Assembly (NCBI RefSeq): GCF_000969825.1
Contig: NZ_KQ033919.1
Span: 1,960,173-2,024,172 of the forward strand
Length of the DNA: 64,000 nucleotides
Direction: 5' to 3'
From: Parabacteroides gordonii MS-1 = DSM 23371
GTDB lineage: Bacteria; Bacteroidota; Bacteroidia; Bacteroidales; Tannerellaceae
A model generated the notes under the pieces. That model worked only from the letters and a program-made list of their open reading frames with translations, was not told where the DNA came from and ran no database searches. Below, in pieces: positions 1-9,467 of the stretch (within the stretch, counting starts at the first letter, position 1; each line of letters opens with the position of its first letter). Position numbers and translations under genes: made by a program.

Positions 1-2220
1 ATAAGTTAAACGATTGGGACGATATTTTTCAAGAACGATCGTAGCCGTAGAGTCTTTATGCGGTGTAAAACCTTCCAGATCTTTTGCGAAGCGTTTATCG
101 ACAACAGCTGTCTCTAACGGATTGATCACATTTAAAGCCTCTATTTCTGCATCCGCATTATCTACTATCTCAACCTTGTCTACAAACCAGGCATTGCCAA
201 AAGCATACGGATTACGAATCGGAGCCTGATCCGGATTATAGATAATATAACGCATGTTCAGCATATTCAAAGAAGGCGACGCAGCCAGAACCGACATTAT
301 ATCATCAACAGATTGTGCCTTTTGTAAAGCTCCGATTATATTCCGGTACTCTCCATCTAACCGATGGTCGATCAACTCCTGATATCTGCGCAATTTAACA
401 GCATGATATCCTCCAATAGAATGATGGAAATAAGAGACATTTGTATCCTGCCAAGGATTATTCAGACCAAATACACGGAATGACTCATCCATATCTTTAA
501 ATATTTCTTTATCGGCAACACTTTCTTTGTATGTTTCCTGTGCAGTTTCTTTCACGTAATTACTATCATTCAGGTAACGACGATCCACACTCCACAAATC
601 AACCAGGATCAGCACAGCCATACCAGCACTCACAAACATAGAAGTCCTGGTTTTATTCTTCGACTTCCAGAACCACACAAGCAATCCGGCTCCCAAAAGA
701 ATAAAAATCAAAGAACGTAATGCATCAGCAGAAGCCAACGAAGCACGATCCATCAACAAGGCAGTGTAATACCATTCCGGAACCTGATTCTGGAACTGGG
801 CATCATAAAGCGAATGGAAGTTCAATAATAAGGAAGGCATTAACCAAAGTATCAAACAAATACCACCGGTTATTCCCAACGACCAAAGAAAACTCTTTTT
901 TAAACGTGCCTCTTCAATCTTTTCTGTCAAAATTTCTCTCAATCCCCAGATACCGACAAGAGGGAACACCAATCCCGGTATTACCAATGCCATCTCCACA
1001 GTACGGAACTTATTATATAAAGGCAAATAGTGGAACATGATATCATTAAAGGCATCAAAATTTCTACCTAAAGCCAGGAACGTCAAAAAGACAGAGCCTC
1101 CTAACAGCCACCACTTCATCTGATTACGGATCACAAACATACCCAGGACAAACAAGAAACAAACCAACGCCCCGAAATAAACCGGCCCGGAAGTAAACGG
1201 CTTATCCCCCCAATAAGTATAAGTTTGTACTTCCTTCCCCACTTGTGCCCCATTCTTCTTAAGTTCTTTGTATAATTCAGAAGAACTATCCAAAGTTCCT
1301 CCGGAGCCACCTCCATATACGTCGGGAACCATAACCGTCAGCAACTCTTTCCAGCCATAACTCCATTGGAAAGCATAGTCTTTATCCAGCCCTGTAGAAG
1401 CTTTCTCTACTTTTCCTGTTTCATCAGCTTTAGGGGTCAGCTCAGAAGCTCCACGGATAGAGTGCTGACCCAAATCCCAGTTTGAATACATATGTTTGGC
1501 GTTGGGTAGCACGGCCAAAATAACACAAGCAGCCATAATCAAAGATGTTTTCATCCACTCTCCGTAGGCCTTTTCTTTAAACATCTTTATCGCATATCCC
1601 AAATAGATGAATAAACAAAGTAGTACTAAATAGTAGGTAATCTGGATGTGTCCGTTATATAAAGAAAACGCAACGCCAAGAAGGAACAACACAGCTCCCC
1701 ACAACCATTTACGTTTGAATAACAGGAACATTCCAGCTAAAGTAACAGGCATATACCCAATCACATAAGCCTTTACTATATGCCCTGCTTCAATGATAAT
1801 AATATTATAAGATGCAAAGGCGAAAGCAATAGCCCCGGCAATTGCTAACCACCAGTTTACCCCCATGATGCACATCAAAAGATAAAAACAAACCAGGCCT
1901 ACAAAAACCATCGCAGCATCTCCATATCCTACTGTTTTCAGCCAACTATCCACTATACTGTAAGAAGGTAACTCCGGAGCCGGATTTCCATATCCGGGAC
2001 CATAAGGCATACCCGAAAACATTGCATCCGACCAAACGCTAAATTCTCCAGGCTCGGCCGTTTTTGCATATTTATCGGCTTGGCTTCCTCCCATACCCGT
2101 AGCTTTTATATTATCCCCCTGCATGATGACCTTACCATCAAATACAGCCGGAGAGAAATAAGCCATTACTAACCCTAAAAATAAGATAAGGGCAGCAATA
2201 TGCTTACCCACATTTTTCAT
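1..2220 (-). CDS. YfhO-like polytopic membrane protein (3' end outside window)
   Basis: About 740 codons are visible and the C-terminus lies beyond base 1. The N-terminus is hydrophobic (ALILFLGLVMAYF), followed by an extracytoplasmic stretch with MQGDNIKATGM and then many membrane segments. The C-terminal part seen here is soluble. This layout matches the YfhO family of large bacterial membrane proteins, in which some members are linked to glycosylation of surface polymers. Its role in Bacteroidales is not settled. I prefer the ATG at 2220. An in-frame ATG at 2232 would add four residues. It follows the GT2 gene by 16-28 bases and so is probably the last gene seen of the glycan operon. Family assignment is moderately firm. 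The donor or acceptor substrate is unknown. Confidence 0.75.
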   Translation of the reverse strand, partial: MKNVGKHIAALILFLGLVMAYFSPAVFDGKVIMQGDNIKATGMGGSQADKYAKTAEPGEFSVWSDAMFSGMPYGPGYGNPAPELPSYSIVDSWLKTVGYGDAAMVFVGLVCFYLLMCIMGVNWWLAIAGAIAFAFASYNIIIIEAGHIVKAYVIGYMPVTLAGMFLLFKRKWLWGAVLFLLGVAFSLYNGHIQITYYLVLLCLFIYLGYAIKMFKEKAYGEWMKTSLIMAACVILAVLPNAKHMYSNWDLGQHSIRGASELTPKADETGKVEKASTGLDKDYAFQWSYGWKELLTVMVPDVYGGGSGGTLDSSSELYKELKKNGAQVGKEVQTYTYWGDKPFTSGPVYFGALVCFLFVLGMFVIRNQMKWWLLGGSVFLTFLALGRNFDAFNDIMFHYLPLYNKFRTVEMALVIPGLVFPLVGIWGLREILTEKIEEARLKKSFLWSLGITGGICLILWLMPSLLLNFHSLYDAQFQNQVPEWYYTALLMDRASLASADALRSLIFILLGAGLLVWFWKSKNKTRTSMFVSAGMAVLILVDLWSVDRRYLNDSNYVKETAQETYKESVADKEIFKDMDESFRVFGLNNPWQDTNVSYFHHSIGGYHAVKLRRYQELIDHRLDGEYRNIIGALQKAQSVDDIMSVLAASPSLNMLNMRYIIYNPDQAPIRNPYAFGNAWFVDKVEIVDNADAEIEALNVINPLETAVVDKRFAKDLEGFTPHKDSTATIVLEKYRPNRLTY

Positions 2221-2248
2221 AATACTATGCATATTATATATTATTTGT

Positions 2249-3013
2249 TTATACTCTTCCTTTAAACCATTTGGCCGCGTAAAAACGTATAGCGAACCAT
2301 ATATGAAACAGCGATGTCGACACTATTCCATAATACTGACACATAATATCGTACCTCTCTTTTAATGACGCTTTTCTTTGTGTTGTACTCACGCCACCAT
2401 CCAAAAAATTAGAGAGAACCATTCGTGTATTATATATTCTCCGTGCATTTTTCATACACCGAATACACCATTCGAAATCAGCCGAATAACGGTATTTTAA
2501 ATCATATAACGGAGCAATAGTACGTTTTGTTATAAACGACTGATGACAAACTAACATCCCCATCCTGAAACTTTTCCATGTAAGTTTCTCGGGAGCCTTC
2601 AATCTCCGTTTCCCCAATGATTTACCATCTTCATCAACAATAAAGGTTTCCCCATATATAATATCAGGCAGAATTTTCTTTTTCTGTACCAATGAGGCAA
2701 CTCGCTGTACGGTATCTGAAGTATACAAAGAATCCCCTGCATTTATAAACCAGACATAATCTCCAGTCGCTTTTTGAAGCCCCTTGTTCATCGCATCATA
2801 AATACCTTTATCCGGTTCACTGACCCAATAAGATATACCAGAAGCATATTGTTTTATTATATCCACTGTTCCATCTGTCGAACCTCCGTCAATAACAATA
2901 TACTCTATATTTGAGTACGACTGGCTCAGCACATTAAGAATAGTCTGCTCCACCCAGCGGGAAGCATTATATGTGATTGTTATAATTGAAAAAAGAGGTT
3001 GTTGCATATTCAT
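2249..3013 (-). CDS. Glycosyltransferase family 2 (WcaE-like)
   Basis: A 254-residue cytoplasmic GT-A fold enzyme expected to add one sugar to a lipid-linked glycan. The N-terminal SIITITYN (9-16), DGGSTDGT (42-49), EPDKGIYDAMNKG (66-78) and INAGD (90-94, the DxD position) are typical of the GT2 subgroup that contains colanic-acid-type transferases. The ATG at 3013 is used; a second ATG two codons later is also possible. It lies 14 bases after the preceding gene of the glycan operon and just ahead of the YfhO-like gene. The sugar transferred cannot be read from sequence. Confidence 0.88.
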   Translation of the reverse strand: MNMQQPLFSIITITYNASRWVEQTILNVLSQSYSNIEYIVIDGGSTDGTVDIIKQYASGISYWVSEPDKGIYDAMNKGLQKATGDYVWFINAGDSLYTSDTVQRVASLVQKKKILPDIIYGETFIVDEDGKSLGKRRLKAPEKLTWKSFRMGMLVCHQSFITKRTIAPLYDLKYRYSADFEWCIRCMKNARRIYNTRMVLSNFLDGGVSTTQRKASLKERYDIMCQYYGIVSTSLFHIWFAIRFYAAKWFKGRV

Positions 3014-3027
3014 TAATGAAAAAGAAA

Positions 3028-4119
3028 CTATAAATTAATCATTGCCAACAAACGTTCGGCAACTTTCCGGGGTGTATAATTTTCTAAAACAAACTCCCGA
3101 CCATTCGTAGCAATCTCCCCTAAGACCGACGATTCATCAAGACTTTTTGCATCCTGGCTTAAGAGCTTATCTAATCGATCCACGTTTTTAATATCTATAC
3201 CAATATAATGCTTACCATTCTCCGGCATTACAGGTAATACACATCCGTATTTTTCCAAATCCACATGAATTACACAAGCTGCAGCAGCCCAAGCTTCCCA
3301 CAAACGCCAGGAATCCCATTGACGAACTCTATCCCATTCATAAATATTCAAGACTCCATTTATTTCACGTGCAATTTTAGCAGTATATTTATTATAATTA
3401 CCCACAGGAATAGCAAAAACCCCTCCGTAACAAGCACAAGCCATACTCGATGACAGTTTCTTGTAGTATTCAGGATAATGCCTTGCACCGGTCTGCTTCC
3501 AGTATAAAAGATCATCTCCCTCCAGTCCCTCATTAGAGAAAGCATCACACGATGTGTTCCAAATCATATACTTTGAAAAAACAGGAGCAACCAAATTCCC
3601 GACAAAATCTCTTAATTGATGCTTTGCTCTAAAATTTACCAGAACCTGAGGGACACGTTCCTTATAAGGTAAAGGAGATACAGCTTTTAATATTCTATTA
3701 CAAAGACCAAACTGCCAAGGATGGAAATTTTGAGGATATTTGTATAGTTTATTATAATGCGACTTCAAAACAATATCACACGAACGGCCACCTTTTCTAA
3801 ATCCTGGAGTACGTAGGCCATCACTGTCATCCAGAAAAACCGTAATATATTTTCTCGGTTTCTTATTCAACCGGATTAACGTTTCGTCAGCTTGAGGATC
3901 CCGCTCATATATAGTATAATGGATAATTACAATATCAGCATCAGAGAGGGAGTGCTTGTCATCATATTTTATTAAAAAATCTTTTCCAATGCCAGTAAGG
4001 CAATTGGAAAAGTCTGAATAGCATGCTATTCCCATTTCTGTAAATCCTTCTGCAAGGCAAACACAGGAATGATAAATAACATCTCCCAAGTTCTTACCCC
4101 AATAAAAATAAGCCTCCAT
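3028..4119 (-). CDS. Putative glycosyltransferase of unassigned family
   Basis: I do not recognise a close family for this 363-residue protein. The C-terminal third resembles the sugar-nucleotide-binding half of GT-B enzymes: RQWDSWRLWEAWAAA followed by CVIHVDLEKYG, then a closing helix ending in NYTPRKVAERLLAMI, as at the end of many GT4-type proteins. The N-terminal half (YFYWGKNLGDVIYH, then a DADIVIIHYTIYE segment) fits a Rossmann-like acceptor domain. No signal peptide or membrane span is visible. Its ATG shares one base with the stop of the upstream aminotransferase gene (TGATG), so translation is probably coupled. Function as a glycosyltransferase is inferred from fold-like features and position. 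Confidence 0.6.
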   Translation of the reverse strand: MEAYFYWGKNLGDVIYHSCVCLAEGFTEMGIACYSDFSNCLTGIGKDFLIKYDDKHSLSDADIVIIHYTIYERDPQADETLIRLNKKPRKYITVFLDDSDGLRTPGFRKGGRSCDIVLKSHYNKLYKYPQNFHPWQFGLCNRILKAVSPLPYKERVPQVLVNFRAKHQLRDFVGNLVAPVFSKYMIWNTSCDAFSNEGLEGDDLLYWKQTGARHYPEYYKKLSSSMACACYGGVFAIPVGNYNKYTAKIAREINGVLNIYEWDRVRQWDSWRLWEAWAAAACVIHVDLEKYGCVLPVMPENGKHYIGIDIKNVDRLDKLLSQDAKSLDESSVLGEIATNGREFVLENYTPRKVAERLLAMINL

Positions 4120-5198
4120 CAGAATTTATTTATCGTCTCTACTACTTTATAAATATCATCTTCCGTATGACCGAATGAAATAGGGAGGCTCAATGTCGTT
4201 CTATGGATTTCTTCCGATATGGGATATTCTCCAATAATAATTCCTTCCATTGCTTTCTGCTTATTCGGAGGGATCGGATAATGAATATCTGTTTTAATGT
4301 CATTTTTCAGAAGATATTCTTTTAACTCATCCCGTTTTGGATGACGTATATTAAAGATATGGTATACATCAAAATAGTCTGAAGAAACCGACGGTTTTAT
4401 AAAATCATCTTTTAATTCTTTCAGATATATTGCTGCCAAATCTCTCTTATGCCGATTAATCTTATCAAGATATTTAAGCTTTACACTTAATAAGCCTGCC
4501 TGAATTTCATCCAAACGGGAGTTATAACCTATATAATCATTCTGATATTTAATTTTAGACCCGTAATTTCTTAAAGCCATAAACAGATCTTTCTTTTCCT
4601 GATCATTCGTTGTAATAGCCCCCGCATCTCCTAAAGCACCTAAGTTCTTAGTCGGATAAAAAGAAAAAGCCCCGATACCAAAAGTTCCGACTTTCTGCCC
4701 TTTATACATTGCTCCATGAGCCTGTGCACAATCTTCAATAACGGGTAACTTATATTTGCCGGCGATCTGCATAATAGGTTCCATATCACATGCCTTCCCA
4801 TACAAATGAACAACCATGATCGCCTTGGTATTCTTTGTTATCTTTTCCTCTATTTTGAGAGGATCGATATTGTATGTATGGATATCCGGCTCTACCAACA
4901 CTGGCTTAAGACCACATTGAAGAATAGATAGGATAGTTGCGATATAGGTATTCGAAGGGACAAGTACTTCACTTCCTGCAGGAAAATCATAACAACGTAA
5001 AGCCAGCATTAAAGCATCCAGTCCAGAGGCAACCCCTATACAATGTTTTGTTCCGCAGTATTGCGCGAATGCCTCTTCAAATGTTGCAACCTGTTTACCA
5101 AGAATATACCAACCACTATTCAGTAACTCTCTAAAACATTGCACATATTCATCTTCGAAAGATTTATTCAATCTCCCTAAACTTTCATATTCAATCAT
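4119..5198 (-). CDS. DegT/DnrJ/EryC1-family sugar aminotransferase (FdtB/QdtB-like)
   Basis: A PLP enzyme predicted to transaminate a nucleotide-linked 3-keto-6-deoxyhexose. The Schiff-base lysine is in [12 protein letters not shown] and the PLP-contacting aspartate in [11 protein letters not shown], both hallmarks of the family. An upstream in-frame start at 5228 exists, but the family N-terminus is best matched by [11 protein letters not shown], so I place the start at 5198 (359 residues). This overlaps the stop of the preceding FdtA-like gene by 8 bases. The adjacent ketoisomerase makes dTDP-3-amino-3,6-dideoxy-galactose or -glucose the likely product, as in FdtA/FdtB and QdtA/QdtB. The exact stereochemistry is not determinable here, and no N-acyltransferase is adjacent. 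Confidence 0.87.
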   Translation of the reverse strand: MIEYESLGRLNKSFEDEYVQCFRELLNSGWYILGKQVATFEEAFAQYCGTKHCIGVASGLDALMLALRCYDFPAGSEVLVPSNTYIATILSILQCGLKPVLVEPDIHTYNIDPLKIEEKITKNTKAIMVVHLYGKACDMEPIMQIAGKYKLPVIEDCAQAHGAMYKGQKVGTFGIGAFSFYPTKNLGALGDAGAITTNDQEKKDLFMALRNYGSKIKYQNDYIGYNSRLDEIQAGLLSVKLKYLDKINRHKRDLAAIYLKELKDDFIKPSVSSDYFDVYHIFNIRHPKRDELKEYLLKNDIKTDIHYPIPPNKQKAMEGIIIGEYPISEEIHRTTLSLPISFGHTEDDIYKVVETINKF

Positions 5199-5556
5199 AA
5201 GGTTCGTAGATATAATCATTTGAATCAAAAAACTCAGATGCTATAACCATAAGGATAGCATCCTTACTGAAATGATGCATGATATGCCAGTCTGCCGGTT
5301 CCAATATCAGGCATTTATGGGGAGAATCCAAGACAAAGACTTGTTTCTCTTTCCCTGTATTATTGGATATTGTACAATGACCTTGCAGGCAAATTGCCGC
5401 CTGTACTGTCTTATGATGACGATGACCACCTCTCTCTGAATCATCAACACCATATATATAGAATATTCGTTTCATATCAAACGGTAATACTTTTTCTATT
5501 ACAGTCAGATTTCCACGATCATCTGTAAACGTCTTCAAATCTATGATATGAGCCAT
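5191..5556 (-). CDS. Cupin sugar 3,4-ketoisomerase (FdtA/WxcM-like)
   Basis: A 121-residue single-domain cupin. The sequence has [12 protein letters not shown] (10-21), the catalytic-type [11 protein letters not shown] with His45 and His47, and a C-terminal [15 protein letters not shown] tail, all characteristic of FdtA/QdtA enzymes. These convert dTDP-4-keto-6-deoxyglucose to the 3-keto isomer. It lies directly upstream of the DegT aminotransferase that would use the product. The pair needs dTDP-4-keto-6-deoxyglucose from RmlA/RmlB, which are not in this window. The product could be the galacto (Fdt) or gluco (Qdt) series. Confidence 0.88.
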   Translation of the reverse strand: MAHIIDLKTFTDDRGNLTVIEKVLPFDMKRIFYIYGVDDSERGGHRHHKTVQAAICLQGHCTISNNTGKEKQVFVLDSPHKCLILEPADWHIMHHFSKDAILMVIASEFFDSNDYIYEPYD

Positions 5557-5559
5557 ATT

Positions 5560-6534
5560 TTAGTTCTCATGTAATAATTTAATATATTTTTTTTCCTTCA
5601 GTCCGCGACGAACAAGAAGCTCTAGCAGATACTTATAATATTTCCATCCATGCAAATATAACTCAGAAGTTTGTATCGCAGGGTAATTACTTCTTATTTG
5701 TTTAATTTCTTTCACATATGGCTTGAAAAGCAAAACGATTGAAGTTTCGTTTCTTTCATAATAAGGCCGGGGAGAGAAATAGTCCGGAGTAACAAAGACA
5801 AAAGAGTGAAAATGAAAAAAGATTACAGGAAATCTTTTATTTGTTTTCAGTTCGCGCCCTCTTATGCAATCATTCAACTGTTCAAACTCATATTGTTGCA
5901 TATTCCAAGGGGCTACTCCGCCCCCCAAATTTCGGGAGACATAAACACCTTCAAAACGCTCAGGCCAATCATCCAGATATTTCTGATCTCCAAAACGTCC
6001 TTCTTCAAATCGATTATAGCACCAATCCAAACAAGCATTACGCCACCATTCAAGTACAACTCGTCCTTCTTGATTATTTTTAAAGGTGACAAATTGAACA
6101 CAATAGATGCCGGTTTTCTCACTCTGATCATATTCCGGAGTATAGCGATGAGGCGTTATCAATACAGAATTATCTCCCATCTCATCCAATAAGACCTGAG
6201 GGGAAGAAAAAAAGTACAAATCCGAATCCAGATAAGTACAATGATCCACTTTATAATTATTAAGTACGTATAGAATCGTTGAAGAAGAACATGTCCAACA
6301 ATATTCCGCTCGAGTACGGGTAGGTTTCACCTTCAATAACTCTTCGTCTTCAAACTCAGATAGAGAAATCACTGTAGCATTTACTAACTGCAACGATTTC
6401 AGGATCGAATAGCACTTATCATTAAAAGCAAATATATATAAATGGAAATCTTTACAATGTTGACTCAGCGAATTATACATTGCCAGTCCCCTTGAAAGAT
6501 AAACAGAATCAAATAAAGTGCAGAAATTAAGCAT
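5560..6534 (-). CDS. GT-A fold glycosyltransferase with DSD motif
   Basis: A 324-residue cytoplasmic protein. The start (NFCTLFDSVYLSRGLAMYNSL), the metal-binding YLDSDLYFF with DSD at 103-105, and a later FGDQKYLDDWP segment resemble GT8-like and related nucleotide-diphospho-sugar transferases that take a short N-terminal sheet to a DxD. It sits 3 bases from the FdtA-like gene and 1 base from the next glycosyltransferase gene, so it is part of the same operon. The acceptor and donor are unknown. No membrane segment is visible. Assignment to the nucleotide-diphospho-sugar transferase fold is firm; the CAZy family is not. Confidence 0.75.
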   Translation of the reverse strand: MLNFCTLFDSVYLSRGLAMYNSLSQHCKDFHLYIFAFNDKCYSILKSLQLVNATVISLSEFEDEELLKVKPTRTRAEYCWTCSSSTILYVLNNYKVDHCTYLDSDLYFFSSPQVLLDEMGDNSVLITPHRYTPEYDQSEKTGIYCVQFVTFKNNQEGRVVLEWWRNACLDWCYNRFEEGRFGDQKYLDDWPERFEGVYVSRNLGGGVAPWNMQQYEFEQLNDCIRGRELKTNKRFPVIFFHFHSFVFVTPDYFSPRPYYERNETSIVLLFKPYVKEIKQIRSNYPAIQTSELYLHGWKYYKYLLELLVRRGLKEKKYIKLLHEN

Positions 6535-6535
6535 A

Positions 6536-7432
6536 TCAACTAATTTTAAAAAGACGTTTCAGCCTGGCTTTAACTTTATAGTAAAACATCACATATCTGA
6601 AATAATAAATAAAAGCATTTCTTCCTTGCTTCGATTCTTGAATCACTGTTTCAGAAAGTTCTATAGGAGAATCTGCCAGCGATACATTAAACATTTCATT
6701 AACTCCGCAATGCGTACCACTCCCATCCACTCCTATCTGATTTACTAAAGACCGTCCAGGATATAACGTAAATTTATTTTGTAGAAATGCAGATGCATAC
6801 CAACGGATCGCCCAAGAATTATTCTTTCCTTCAATTTGCCGTTTTAACATCCGAAAGTAAGGATAGGAATTGTCAAAATCAAATTCTTTTTGCAGATTTC
6901 GTTTCTCTATTTCATTTAATAATCTCTTTCCGTCTGGACAGAACAGATCCCATCCACGCTTCCAAGTAGCCCATCCCCAACAATCAGCTCCTTTTATAAA
7001 AAAGGTTTCAGGTAGTTTTTGTTTTACCGGATATACATATCCATGAATACAAACAACCTGCTCTTCTTTCTCATAAAAATCAAGCGCTTCATTCATATAC
7101 TTTAAAAAATAACGTGAGACGACGAGATCATCTTCCAAAACGATCACCTTTCCATATTGGTTAACTATTGAGGTCACACCATCAATAATATTCTTTGCTA
7201 GTCCCCAATTTTCTTTACGTTCTATTATATTTATAGACTTAAAACCGCTAATTGTTCTCAAATACTCTCGTACAGATAAAATTTCATGAGCAACATTACT
7301 GTTTTTGATTCCATCTGAATAAATAAATAAATCACTTTCCTTGGCACACTTATTCTTCAATAACGAATTAATAACCTGCTGAGTGTGATTAGAACGATTG
7401 TATGTAAATAAAACAATAGGTGCTAATATCAT
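6536..7432 (-). CDS. Glycosyltransferase family 2, GnT-I-like
   Basis: A 298-residue transferase. The N-terminal PIVLFTYNRSNHTQQVI motif, VIVLEDDLV with EDD at 100-102, and DCWGWATWKRGW are the pattern of bacterial GT2 proteins that resemble eukaryotic GnT-I (GT13). EDD replaces the usual DxD for metal binding. Its ATG overlaps the stop of the upstream GT2 gene by 4 bases (ATGA), pointing to translational coupling. It should act on the cytoplasmic face on a lipid-linked intermediate. The transferred sugar is not known. Confidence 0.85.
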   Translation of the reverse strand: MILAPIVLFTYNRSNHTQQVINSLLKNKCAKESDLFIYSDGIKNSNVAHEILSVREYLRTISGFKSINIIERKENWGLAKNIIDGVTSIVNQYGKVIVLEDDLVVSRYFLKYMNEALDFYEKEEQVVCIHGYVYPVKQKLPETFFIKGADCWGWATWKRGWDLFCPDGKRLLNEIEKRNLQKEFDFDNSYPYFRMLKRQIEGKNNSWAIRWYASAFLQNKFTLYPGRSLVNQIGVDGSGTHCGVNEMFNVSLADSPIELSETVIQESKQGRNAFIYYFRYVMFYYKVKARLKRLFKIS

Positions 7433-8307
7433 TTCTTTTTATAAAAATTTCCACATAAAAAATCAATTACTCCTTGACATACAGCCTTAAACAAATCTAT
7501 CTCACCTTTTAAAATCAAATTTAAGGAAGTAGATAAATTAATAACCAGCAACTGATATAAAATAGATATAAGCCGTGTTAATCCATACAAATTTCTTTTA
7601 TACAACAAAAGTCTGTTTCTTGTGTTATAATAACAAACTAAAGAAGAGTCTTTACCTGTGCTTTGGCTACCTACATGATAGACTATTGACTGCGGCTCAT
7701 ACCAAATAGAAAAACCCAGATTTCTAATATGAATAGACAAATCAACTTCTTCAGAATACAAAAAATATATTTCAGGCCATCCACCTATTTTATTCAAAAC
7801 ATCTTTTTTAATAATAACTGCAGCTCCGTGCATTAACGAAACTTCCTGCGATACAGAAAGTCCTTTTTCTAAACTACCGTTCAAATAATGTATTCGCAGC
7901 AGATACTTGTCAATAGGCTCACATCCCCCATAACATAATGTATTATCCATATATCTTATTTGTGGTGATATAGCTGCAATATTTGTATCTTGGTGAATTT
8001 TTTCTAATAATGGTAGTATAAAATTTGACTTAATAATGATATCATTATTTATAAATAATAATAATTCACCCGTAGAATATTTAACTCCCAAATTATTTCC
8101 TCCTGAAAAGCCTAAATTAACATCACTCCGAACACAAATTACTCCATCAAACTCATCTTCAAGTATTTTAGCTTCATTATTCACCGAAGCATTATCAACA
8201 ACAATAATTTCATACTCGACTCCTTGAATCTCTTTTCTAAATGACCCCAAAAAAACTCTAGTATCTGAAAGTCCATTATAATTAATAGTTATTACAGATA
8301 TTTTCAT
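7429..8307 (-). CDS. Glycosyltransferase family 2, rhamnosyltransferase-like
   Basis: A 292-residue GT2 enzyme. Visible motifs are ISVITINYNG (3-11 region), VVDNAS (36-41), NLGFSGGNN (64-72) and INNDI with NND at 87-89. The later GGWPEIYFLYSEEVDLSIHIR segment is typical of the WbbL-like branch, several members of which transfer rhamnose. The C-terminus has hydrophobic stretches that may associate with the membrane. It overlaps its upstream neighbour by 4 bases and its downstream neighbour by 4 bases. Base composition here is very AT-rich compared with flanking housekeeping genes, suggesting acquisition. The rhamnose specificity is only a family tendency. Confidence 0.87.
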   Translation of the reverse strand: MKISVITINYNGLSDTRVFLGSFRKEIQGVEYEIIVVDNASVNNEAKILEDEFDGVICVRSDVNLGFSGGNNLGVKYSTGELLLFINNDIIIKSNFILPLLEKIHQDTNIAAISPQIRYMDNTLCYGGCEPIDKYLLRIHYLNGSLEKGLSVSQEVSLMHGAAVIIKKDVLNKIGGWPEIYFLYSEEVDLSIHIRNLGFSIWYEPQSIVYHVGSQSTGKDSSLVCYYNTRNRLLLYKRNLYGLTRLISILYQLLVINLSTSLNLILKGEIDLFKAVCQGVIDFLCGNFYKKK

Positions 8308-9467
8308 TTGAACCTTCCCAGCTTTCTTACTTCATTCTCCCATGAAATAATCTTATTATCTATCGGTTTACTCTCATAGATAGATTGAATATCTATTTCT
8401 CCATCTATTATTTGTTGTAAACGAAAAGCTAATATTCTTGCATCATTCATAGGATATAATTCACCCATACCCATCGAAATTAATTCTTTAGCACATCCAA
8501 CATCTGTTGAAAGTATATAATTATTAAAACGAAAAGCCTCTCCAATTACTATACCATAGGATTCATAAATAGCTGTATGAACAAAAATTTTGGATCTATT
8601 AAACCAAGAGTACAATTCCTTTTTATCATAAACAGCTCCTATAAAATGAACTTTTTCTTTCAATTCTCTATTTTCAACAAAATAAGTATCAATATATGAT
8701 TGAAAATCACATTCTTCTTTTTCAACTGGTCCTATAAATACAACAGAATAGTCTTTCAAATCAATCTTTTTTAAAGCATCAAGAAACAGTTCTGTATTCT
8801 TCTGTTTAGAACCATGGCGACCAACAGAGATAATAAGTTTTTCTTTTTGATTTATTGGATATTCTTTTATATCATATGTATTTAAAATTTCTTCATCAAT
8901 CCCTAATCGCATATGAATCAATTTATTTTGATTTACACTTAAAGGTTCTTGAATCTTATAAAAATTATAAATATCAACTAATTCTACAGAAATTTTGTCT
9001 GCAATATTACATGCTTTATACAAGATTTTTTTTATAAAGAAGTTTTTAATATTTACCAGTAATGTTTTCTTTCTAAATAAAGCAGCCCAAAGTCCATATC
9101 CATCACTAAAAATATAAAATATACCTTTGGGATTTCTTAATTTATAAATCCAACCTATTATTATAGTCAAATAAGAAAAATGCGGTCTAATTAATACATC
9201 TATTTCATGTGCATGCATATAAAAAAACCAAAGAAAATACCATTCACCAATTAATGAACCAGTTTTTCTAATTCCCCAGAATTTCAACGGACAAAAATGT
9301 ACACCTCTATAATATTCAGCAAGATCCTTACTTTTCTCATCAGCACGATAAACTATTGCAACAGACATATTGTTTTGTTTACCAATATAATAAGGAAGAG
9401 GGAAAGTTTTTAACAATTCAACCTTATCATAATGAGAAAAGTTATATACAATGCTCTTTTTACTCAT
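8304..9467 (-). CDS. GT4-type glycosyltransferase (GT-B fold)
   Basis: A 387-residue transferase. The C-terminal half carries LIISVGRHGSKQKNTELFL, VHFIGAVYDKKELY and the E-x7-E signature within ESYGIVIGEAF at about residues 303-313, which bind the nucleotide sugar in GT4 retaining enzymes. The N-terminal half is a divergent acceptor domain with a hydrophobic segment around the YLTIIIGWIY region that may touch the membrane. It overlaps the upstream fucosyltransferase-like gene by 8 bases. AT content is high throughout. Family assignment is good; the donor sugar is unknown. Confidence 0.83.
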   Translation of the reverse strand: MSKKSIVYNFSHYDKVELLKTFPLPYYIGKQNNMSVAIVYRADEKSKDLAEYYRGVHFCPLKFWGIRKTGSLIGEWYFLWFFYMHAHEIDVLIRPHFSYLTIIIGWIYKLRNPKGIFYIFSDGYGLWAALFRKKTLLVNIKNFFIKKILYKACNIADKISVELVDIYNFYKIQEPLSVNQNKLIHMRLGIDEEILNTYDIKEYPINQKEKLIISVGRHGSKQKNTELFLDALKKIDLKDYSVVFIGPVEKEECDFQSYIDTYFVENRELKEKVHFIGAVYDKKELYSWFNRSKIFVHTAIYESYGIVIGEAFRFNNYILSTDVGCAKELISMGMGELYPMNDARILAFRLQQIIDGEIDIQSIYESKPIDNKIISWENEVRKLGRFK

